The translations under genes and the position numbers were made by a program. Positions 44,601-52,172 of a stretch of 52,172 nt of DNA are shown one piece after another. Origin of the DNA: Gryganskiella cystojenkinii. Lineage: Eukaryota; Mortierellomycota; Mortierellomycetes; Mortierellales; Mortierellaceae. The first letter of the stretch is position 1. Each line of letters begins with the position of its first letter. The stretch covers positions 1-52,172 of the forward strand of contig JAAAIG010000187.1 in the NCBI GenBank assembly GCA_015852425.1, written 5' to 3'. The notes below the pieces were generated by a model. It did no database searches and was not told where the DNA came from. It was given only the letters and a program-made list of their open reading frames with translations.

Positions 44601-47563
44601 GAGGATGCCGGGCTCCAAAGATCCCACACAGCAAAACTGTAAAATGCCTCTTTCTGGTGTGTCGAGGTGCCAGCAATGGATTGTAGTCGGCTCTGCCGAG
44701 AGCGAAAGCGTCGTCACGACTTTGAATCCTAACGATGTCGGTTCGCCAGGAAGACTACCCAACTCGAGCAAAACTAGGCTGCTAAATCCTGCCGAGATTT
44801 GACCAACCAACAAAATACCTTCATTTACCCAGCACGCTGAGGCCACAATGCTCTCGCCTGATTGCCACGTATATTTGACACCTACAAGTCGTACCCGCAT
44901 CACACTGAAAATTTAGCTTTTCTGTGAAAAATTTAAGAATGTTGCATTTTTGTCATAATAGCTTGATGGATGACTTACCGGTCCCAGGTTGAACAGCAAT
45001 GACACCGCCGCGATGAACTTGATAGAAAATACCATCCTTGAGACGACCAGCGTCCAGTGTACCGACGGTTAGATCAAACCCAAAGTCCTCACTCACATCT
45101 TCGAGACCAGCCTCTTGTCCACTTTGCATAATCTTGGTTTGTTGGATAAAGGACGTCACTATGTAGGAATCGAACGAGTCCGCTGTCGAGGCTTTAACGC
45201 TCCAAAGACCTGTCGTCCCAGCAAAGAAATTATCTCCACTGCTTCCCGTACTTTCAACTGTGATCCCTGACCGTATCCTCTTGATAGAGCCCTCATCCTT
45301 CATACCCGAGCAGACGTAAAGAGCATCTCGACCTGGGAGACTCGGTTCCCGTGCACAGAAATCCAAAATCGGAGAGCTATTAGGCAGATCGCATATGTCA
45401 AACAGTTCAATATCATCCTCCTCCTCTCTGATCGCCAAGATTCTGCCGTCGCCCTGGTCGTTTGAATAGAGCAGATAGTCTGTGTTGAGGGTAATCTCCT
45501 CGTTCAAGTCACCCATGAGACGCTCCGTGGGAAGGTGGTCTCTCGCCAGCACGGTTAGGACCTCCCCGATGGGTCGATCTCCAGAGATGAGTTCAAAGGC
45601 CATAGTGTAGGTCAAATGACTGACGTTGACACGGTAGAGTTCAGCGGTGTCGCTGCCGAGGTAAAGTGTTTGATCGCTGAGGGCAACTCCAGACGGCGGC
45701 GGTGTAGAGCATGCCGAAATGAGAGGATAAGTGCTGATGCCATTGATCTTTTCCTCTTCACTCAACTCGCGTTTCTCCAGTGGTAGCGAGTAACGGTGGT
45801 GATGTTTCAGGGAGCGTGATGTGTCGACCCCTCGAGGTGGTTTTTCGACCGTGACAAGTGTGATTTTCTCCTCCTAAAACGATTTTTGGGAGGTAAAAGA
45901 AAAGCCACGTAAGTTTAACGTCAAATAGAATATTAATCGCCTACACTCGGAAACCAAAGATCATCCTCCACGCACGTCGATATAAACCAAGGAGCAAGGG
46001 ATGTTCGGCAGAGACTTCATAAGCAAAATCGACTGGGAAGGGTCAAGCTTGACTTGACTTGTACCAAGCCTGATCGAGAGGGATCTTTCAGGATGATTAG
46101 GGAACTCGATATGAAACGTTGCAATGTGGTATTTCTCGGATTCTTGACTGAAACGTGGAATGCCGATTATTTGTTCCGAATTCGTAGTAAAGAAATGATT
46201 AGTAAAAAAGAGGTAAAAGCTTTCCCATCATAGCGGGAACGCGATCAAAATCATTCTACAGCGCAAAAAGAGCAACTCACTTGAACAAGGTGACAGCAAG
46301 AATGACTACATCTTCAGGATCGTAAGGGTCTGCGGTCAAAAAATCCATGCTGATGATAGTCCCATCCAGATCTATTCCCGCCACCTATGTATTTTCGAAT
46401 AAAAAAATGAGTAAATGATTCAATCGTGTTAGCAAACTCTTGGATCTTTGGCTCTTGTCGGTAACAGTCTAAAGATAGCGAGAGTGAGAAAGGATGAGAC
46501 AGGGGGGGACTGTCCCGTGTATTACCCTATCCACCGGGTCGAACTGTGACCGTGTAGTACTTCGAAGTACAACTATCTGGATGTGATTCTGAAGAGCCGA
46601 TACTGCCATCATACGATATCTGGAGGGGGGGGAAGGGGAGAGAACATCCAAAAGGCATGGCGTTAGGGGCAGAATTTTCCGATGTACATCCACGTAAGAT
46701 CAACGCCACGGTGTCCATGTCCTTACGTGGGGTCAATGGCAATCTTTGCTCCAGCCTCTTTATAGTTGAATCCTGGTTCCGCTATCCTAGCCTATGATCA
46801 TATGGATATAACGAGCGAATTTTAGTTGGAGCAAATAAGAAGCGGTAGTCTTTGTCGCCCAGGTGCCTTGCAGCACTCTCGACAACAATAAAAGATGATA
46901 GCACTTACCTCCTTCAAAAGGTAAAAGTTGCCTCGTTGACAACTCTTGTCGTCAAACTGAAAGGTAAAGAAGGACAGCATTCCCGAGTCCGAGGTCGCCA
47001 CTAAAACGTTTGGCGATGCCGATTTCGGCAAGTACCCATAACGTGGTCTATCCGGTACAGGCTTATTTTCCGTGTTTTCGCGCTGATCCACATCCATCGC
47101 GTCATCGCCATCCTCGAGCTCAAACTTGCAGTTAAGGGACTTGAGGTCTCTGATCTTCCCAAACACGGATTGTTCGTGAACTAGCTCTAAGGAACCCATT
47201 GGTCGTCTTGTTTCGTCGTCTACCTCTACCACGAGTCTGTGGAGCGACAAGAACGTTCCCTGTAGAGCCGTTTTGAATAACATAACCGTAAGATGACATT
47301 CTCCCTGCAATATGCTTTTCGGCGTTCGCTCGCCTCCTTCAAAGAATGGGCATGCATGAACGGCTTCTCACCTTCCCTAAGACAATGTCGATTTTGGGCT
47401 CGTTTGGGTTCTCGGCCACGTCTTTTGGACGGCGAGTCCAGTGGACGACGCATGCCTGGTGAATCGCACTTGGGGGCTGAAGGTGTCGGGTGTAGACCCT
47501 CACGTTGGAATAGTCCTGGTCGGGGTCCATCTCAGACATGGGCTTGTCTTCATGAGCTTCCAT
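41676..47563 (-). CDS. CPSF-A / MMS1-N domain beta-propeller protein (DDB1 superfamily)
   Basis: Sixteen exons give 1427 residues: 47563-47372, 47304-46909, 46791-46727, 46619-46526, 46384-46281, 46147-45976, 45873-44979, 44881-44549, 44438-44104, 43994-43851, 43754-43645, 43540-43312, 43187-43093, 42995-42933, 42817-42653, 42567-41676. The N-terminal part (VYTRHLQPPSAIHQACVV, GSLELVHEQSVFG, PGFNYKEAGAKIAIDP) is the MMS1_N propeller. From ~945 the CPSF_A domain reads YICIGTGLFSPTGNE, KLGRLVVFSV, VFAISPFKD, then AVGVDLSGEIFGIGYSLDD and RFSIHVGEVINRIRI. This superfamily includes DDB1, CPSF1/Cft1 and SF3B3/Rse1. The sequence looks unlike those three and closer in size to the uncharacterised plant/fungal 'CPSF A subunit' branch (~1400 residues). 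Binding partner unknown. The start at 47563 is chosen; an in-frame ATG at 47656 is possible. Confidence 0.88.
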
Positions 47564-47743
47564 GCGGTTGTCTTTTAAAGAAAGGCGTTTGCATGCATGC
47601 CACTCTATCCCCTTGTGACCGCGTTCGTCGTTCAAGCCACACGAGTTTGCCACCAAATATTTTCAATATTTTTGAAAAGATGCAGAGAGGTTTATTTTGG
47701 TATGAACAGAAGGCAAAAAAAAGAAGGGTTCAAGTAAACGAGA

Positions 47744-49624
47744 TTAAGCGTACTGGTTCTTGAGAACAACAGCACCGGCAACAACCGCAGCAGCGGCCAA
47801 GATCGTACCACTGGTGCCAGCCAAGACACCGGCCTTGAGACGAGTAACCTCCTCTGTTGAACCTGGGTAAAGGCTCTCACAGACCTGTTCAATCTCGCCA
47901 CAGAGGATACCAATATCGATGAAATGCGGGTCCAGGGGATTCGACTTGTTGTTGATCTCGCGAGCATACAACCGGAAGATGGCCGCGACCGACTCGATGC
48001 TGGTACATTCCTTCATCAACCAGACGGTCTCGCCCTTACGGATCTTGATATTCTCATGCGTAAAGATCTTGTAGTTGGTATGGAGCATTCTCAGGGTCGC
48101 AATGGCCATGACCTGGGGGATGGCGCAAAACTTGAAGCACGAAGGGTTCTTGATCATGTTCAAGTACTCGAGGACATCCTTCATGTGCTTCATCGCGTTA
48201 AAGACCATATGACTCAGGCACTGAAGGGCTTTATCGTGGTTCTCGGGCTTGACGAGATCCTCCATTGTATCGGCATATTGACCCCAGATCTCCTTGGGCC
48301 AGAAGAAACGCTTGTCCCTCAAATCCTCGAGGAAATCACGGGTGATGTTAGTCTTTTGAAGGAAAAGTCCCATCGAATTTGAGAGATCCTTTCTCTTGGC
48401 GACCATGGGTGCTATTTTTGCGTGCAAATTAAACAAGGCATAAAAATATTAGCCCCCTGTGCTTTGCCTCCAAAAGAGGACCGTGGATCGCTTTGCAACT
48501 GACTGCCTTCACTCTGTCCACAAATATCACCGGTTGGAGCACACCTACATTCAAATCCACATGCACTGAACATATCACTCAATCCCAAACCGACAAGCCC
48601 GGCGACGTAATGGCAATATTCGTCGTAGTCAGCATTGGTGTTCACACAGATTCCGGCGGTGGCATAATGAGCCATACCATCGCCCATACGCTTGGTGATG
48701 TCAGCAATGATGGTCTGATAGGCAGGGTTCAGCTTCAAGAACGCCTCGATAACAACATCAAACTCGACCAACAACTGACGATCCTTCTCGTTGGGTCCGT
48801 CTAAATAAAACAAAATGGGGGTTAGGCACGTGTGAAGGTTAGTGAAAGAACCTCCTTCCTCTTTCTCCGGAGGATTGCTGCTCCATAGAAAAAAAAGACA
48901 GAAAAAACAGCGATCGTCAAAATCCGGAATACGCACTCTTAGTAAAGGTCCAGCCTTTCTGGTAAATAATCTCATGAAAGGTCTTCAAGTAAGGGAGTTT
49001 GATGTCGAGATCAAGCGTCATATCATCCTCTAAGTGCATCAATAATAATAACAAGGTGTGGGCGGGCGGTCAGTTCGTGTCGAAACAGCGAGAGTATTCA
49101 TATTCTGGCAATTAGATGATTCTCCGGAAACTGGAGTTCGTGGCGGCTATCCTACCGATGGTGTCAAGTCCACGCAACACGAGGTAGAAAATACAAATCT
49201 AAGGGCACATAAATGAAAAAAGGATGGTGAATAAAGAATGAATGATCAGCTCACTAAGGGTTGAGCTCACTCAGTGTCGGGGTTACACCAACATGTTGTG
49301 GGACAGTGCAGCGATCCACGTCTGGGTGCTCCATAAGCTCGTCGTTTTCTCCACGGAGAACGTGGCCAAGTCAAACAAGCTGCAAGATCGGGAAATGCTG
49401 TTGATAAGGACAAGAATCGGGGAACTTACAGCATCCTTGAGTTCCTCGTCCAAGTCCTGGATAACGGCAGCGAAACTGCGCGAGGTCATACTGAGGTGGT
49501 GGTAAAGACGCTGTCTGTTCTTGTCATTGCTGTAGTCGTATTTGGCTTTAGGCGCGAGCTTGTACTGGACCAAGGCGACAACCTCGGAGGGATGGAAAAG
49601 AGAGGCGAGGATAGCAGAGGCCAT
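47744..49624 (-). CDS. ERG9: Squalene synthase (farnesyl-diphosphate farnesyltransferase)
   Basis: Five exons (49624-49430, 49198-49156, 49029-48937, 48800-48549, 48411-47744) give 416 residues, the normal length. It joins two farnesyl diphosphates to squalene, the first committed sterol step, at the ER. The Asp-rich motif LRGLDTIEDD ends at residue 82 and the second, NITRDFLED, at 224; both bind Mg-diphosphate. Other signatures: [35 protein letters not shown]. The last ~30 residues form a hydrophobic anchor ([16 protein letters not shown]) followed by KNQYA. One splice decides the fit: the gtaggt donor after GFE joins to SPMVAKRKD, matching the family spacing. The gene ends 180 bp before the start of the CPSF-A-like gene on the same strand. 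Confidence in identity is very high. Confidence 0.97.
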
Positions 49625-50081
49625 TGTGGATATGGATAGGTATTGCTAAGTTGAAGTGATATTTTCAAGACGACTGTGAAAATCAGAGAGAGGAGAGGGC
49701 GAAGAGAATAAATCAGCTAATCGAATGAAGAAAAGCTTAATGAGAGTAAAGGACAAGATGAATGAAAGAGAGGGAATGGATGAGGATGGCCGGGACTGAT
49801 GAAGGAAAAGAAGAGAAAAAATGCGGGAAAGAAGTGAGACCGAACAGAGGAAAAAGAAACGCCGACCACGGGCTGACAAAATTCTCTGTCCCTGATCGAT
49901 TTTTGTTGTGCTGTGGTAGTTGGCCTGGAGGGAGTCTGATCTGCGTGGCGGGTCTGACCATATTTTCTTGCAAGTGAGAGAGTCCCAGATCGAGTGTTGA
50001 TCATCCGTTGTCCAATCATCGCTTCCAAATAAAATCAGGCCATAAGCAAAAAAAATGCACGGTGGACTGTGCAAAAATATG
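49625..50081. other. Promoter region of squalene synthase
   Basis: On the coding strand this is pyrimidine-rich (ctctctgatttt, tcccgcattttttctcttcttttcc). No sterol-response element or TATA box is clear by eye. Confidence 0.4.
50073..50077 (-). terminator. RNA polymerase III terminator of the tRNA gene
   Basis: On the minus strand TTTTT follows the tRNA 3' end by four bases (atatttttgc), as expected for Pol III. Confidence 0.75.
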
Positions 50082-50154
50082 TGCCCTCGGCCGGATTTGA
50101 ACCAGCGACCTCTTGTTTACAAGACAAACGCGATAACCCCTACGCTACGAGGGC
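50082..50154 (-). tRNA. tRNA-Thr(UGU), intronless
   Basis: The minus strand reads a 73-base cloverleaf. The acceptor stem GCCCTCG pairs fully with CGAGGGC and the discriminator is A. The anticodon stem TTTGT/ACAAG closes the seven-base loop CTTGTAA with anticodon TGT (threonine, codon ACA). The T arm has the invariant GGTTCAAATCC B-box. The D arm includes TAGCGTAGGGGTTATCGC, consistent with an A-box. No intron lies next to the anticodon, and CCA is not encoded, as usual in eukaryotes. Confidence 0.95.
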
Positions 50155-51033
50155 GACACACCCAATCAGAACCAATCAGAATCTGTTGTGGAATATTTGC
50201 TTTCGAAAAAGTTTCATTTTTGAACTCTCCACTCCGGCTTGTAAACCCTTAAGCGAGTAAATGAGGCCCCTTAACGAAATGGGATTGTTGGTGGCCCCCA
50301 CTGCCAAGATAGAACCTTGCATGTTTATTTTCTCGCACATCTGGGAGTCACCAAGCACGTACGAACAGAGCACCATAAATCTCTTACCCATGTCGAGGGT
50401 TGCAGCTGGAACCGACTCTACTTCATGTTGAGAATGGCGCCTGCACGATTATCTTCTACAGCACCTCTTTTTTATGGTGATAAAGTACTACAAGGTCAGT
50501 CCGTTGTTCAGGATGATCTGGAGAAGTTAGCGTATTTGATGAAGGATTCCATCGATTGACACGAGTAAGCATGGAATCGAGGTTAGCAGCGATCATCTCT
50601 TGTGTGTAATGATCGTTAGGTAATGTGAGGGACGTTTGTACTCCACGAAGTTGGAAGCCAGAGGCATACACTTACTCCGATCGACTGTAGCCAATTATAC
50701 CGCTAATCCCATCTTGACTTCGGTGTGCTAACCACGACTATCAATGTTCTACTGCATGTCCAAAACGACTTGAAAGGGCGACCTCGGATATCTTGGCGCG
50801 CCACGCCAAAAGGGATCGAGGGCAGGACATGACTCCCTGGATTCAGTCCACCAACTCGAGTGTTAAGGCGTAGCGTATGACGTCTAAACTCATTTATCTA
50901 TGCGTTGGGACGTCTTCGGCCAAGTCCTAGTTCCCTCCGTCGCTCTTTTTATCAAGTCAAGAAAGGTCAAGGTCGAAAATGATTCGAGCTGTTCTCTCCA
51001 GGTCAAGAAGAAGAATGCGAGGTGGGGTCTAGC
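50155..51033. other. Non-coding stretch downstream of the tRNA
   Basis: Short frames only. A possible frame at 50317-50559 has ordinary composition but no domain or splice partner. Nothing is recognised. Confidence 0.4.
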
Positions 51034-51563
51034 TATTCAGGTCAAGACCAGGATCGAGATCAAAACCAGGAGCGCGAAGTCGAATCAAGAGTGGCAAGGA
51101 ACAAGGGGCGACAGCGCCAGAAGCGTCATAGCGCTAGTCTGTGGTGGATTTCTATCATAGGCTGACACGGGCTAACTTTGCGAACAAGATCAAGAATTTA
51201 TATCAAACAACTCAGGGCATCGCGGATATCATGGTCGATCGATATTCGGGTGTGGAAGGTCTAGCGTTGTTCCAAGACCATAGAATGGGGGAAAGCTGTT
51301 AATGTCACTGCTGTGAGCAAACATGCTAGGCTTGGACGTAGCAGCAGTGATTATAACAGCTTCTTCCAGGACAGATCCGAGCCGTATATGTGAAGAAGGT
51401 CGACAAGGTCGCGGACAAACGGATCAAACAAGCCTACCTGGGAACGACGGTTTTGAACGTGATGGAGAAGACTAGAGCCATAACATATTTATTGGGTATA
51501 AAAGGCCACTCATGTGGATACAGCCGTAAGGTGTTAGTTGCGCAAAGTTGCATGTTGCGATAA
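51034..51563 (+). pseudogene. Decayed or unresolved gene fragment
   Basis: Three successive coding-looking runs lie in different frames. 51034-51137 reads YSGQDQDRDQNQEREVESR, highly charged. 51138-51302 reads SVVDFYHRLTRANFANKIKN and ends in a stop. 51375-51563 reads IRAVYVKKVDKVADKRIKQA and ends in a stop. The later runs start after AG, so short introns or frameshifts could separate them. I could not join them with consistent phases. A degraded element or gene is more likely than a working one. No family is recognised. Confidence 0.3.
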
Positions 51564-52172
51564 AAAGAACACAGGAGGAAACCGTTCATGGACGGCGACT
51601 GAGTAGTGCATAAGCATTTTATTACATCATTCTTCCTTAGCCGATTAACGTTACGTTATGCTTACAGGAAACGTAGAATAAAGTCCATGCCTGTGAGGGC
51701 CCTTTCAAAAGAAAAAAAAAAATCGCTTGAAAAAACGAGTTTTCATGGTGTGTCCTCGCTGTCCTCAATCGCAACCAAGATCATGGAAGGACGCGTGAAA
51801 GACGCGCGAGGAACGCGTGCATGCCTCTCACACCCACCATTTGCTCATCAAGCTCTTTATTCTTCAAGACTCCAAGACTTGCTCCATATGAGAGCTTTAA
51901 TTATCGTCTTTGTGGACAGAGTCGGAACGAGAAAATGTTAGGATCTTAGATTGTTCGATATTGATATGGAAGGTCACGTACACTTCTATTTCTTATTTTT
52001 ATAAGTAGTAATCCATCCATGCCTTTCTTTTCCTTCCTGGAATCAAAGAAGGAGAGTTTTCTTGTTTTCTTTCCGTCTTTCAGCAAAGTCTGCATGTGTT
52101 GCATGAATTTTCAAAACCTGCTGAGCACGAACGGAAGTGAAAAACAAAATTTGACCCTTTTTTTTTTTTTTT
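51564..52172. other. Right-edge stretch without a gene
   Basis: AT-rich sequence with a 111-residue frame (51606-51941) of unconvincing composition. The window ends in a T run of at least 14 (52159-52172). Confidence 0.4.

Noticed and set aside
44882..44978. Acceptor at ttttcag just before 44904 for exon 8 of the CPSF-A-like gene
   Set aside because: It breaks the frame from exon 7; the acceptor cttgtag at 44882-44883 keeps it.
50055..50260. Two plus-strand ORFs with phrases like GFEPATS and PDLNQRP
   Set aside because: They are translations of the antisense strand of tRNA-Thr, a well-known artefact.

Overview
This window reads as nuclear DNA of a filamentous fungus. Most protein genes are split by short GT-AG introns (about 45-310 bp, with a few of 690-915 bp). 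Genes sit on both strands with pyrimidine-rich gaps between them, and there are TATA boxes and a nuclear-type tRNA gene. The content (coronin, fungal Zn2Cys6 and MATA-type HMG-box regulators, ERG9, ATP16, a DUF4050/Gag1-like protein, arrestin-like adaptors) fits fungi well. Intron density and protein style suggest Mucoromycota, possibly Mortierellales. That is an impression, not a computed placement.

Layout. 1-2178 (-): 5' part of a large helical protein of unknown identity, cut by the left edge. 2659-3569 (+): DUF4050/Gag1-like protein. 3570-7310: no gene recognised. 7311-8084 (+): possible tubby/LURP-like beta-barrel protein. 8937-11017 (-): coronin, 6 exons. 11018-15734: no gene recognised. 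15735-17708 (+): HMG-box factor. 18177-18632 (-): secreted RlpA-like/DPBB protein. 19982-21193 (-): beta-hydroxyacid dehydrogenase family. 22044-24046 (-): YMC020W-type alpha/beta hydrolase. 24313-24984 (-): single-pass membrane protein with two LPxY motifs. 25261-29379 (-): Zn2Cys6 transcription factor whose zinc cluster is split by a 915-bp intron. 30809-32101 (-) and 36420-37751 (+): two arrestin-fold proteins flanking ATP synthase delta (32612-33788, +) and a decayed stretch with a 158-bp tandem duplication. 38587-41534 (+): PTC7-type PP2C phosphatase. 41676-47563 (-): 16-exon CPSF-A/MMS1-like protein. 47744-49624 (-): squalene synthase. 50082-50154 (-): tRNA-Thr(UGU). 50155-52172: decayed coding fragments.

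The exon models were joined by hand from donor/acceptor sites and checked for reading phase. Every multi-exon model listed as complete has a total length divisible by three.

The genes do not form one pathway, as expected for a eukaryotic chromosome. Themes that may connect: membrane and ubiquitin trafficking (two arrestins, one with LPPY, and the LPxY membrane protein), sterol synthesis (squalene synthase), mitochondrial function (ATP synthase delta, PTC7) and TOR signalling (Gag1-like). I found no CRISPR array, intact transposon, viral element or biosynthetic cluster. The most useful results are genes that simple ORF calling would miss or truncate.
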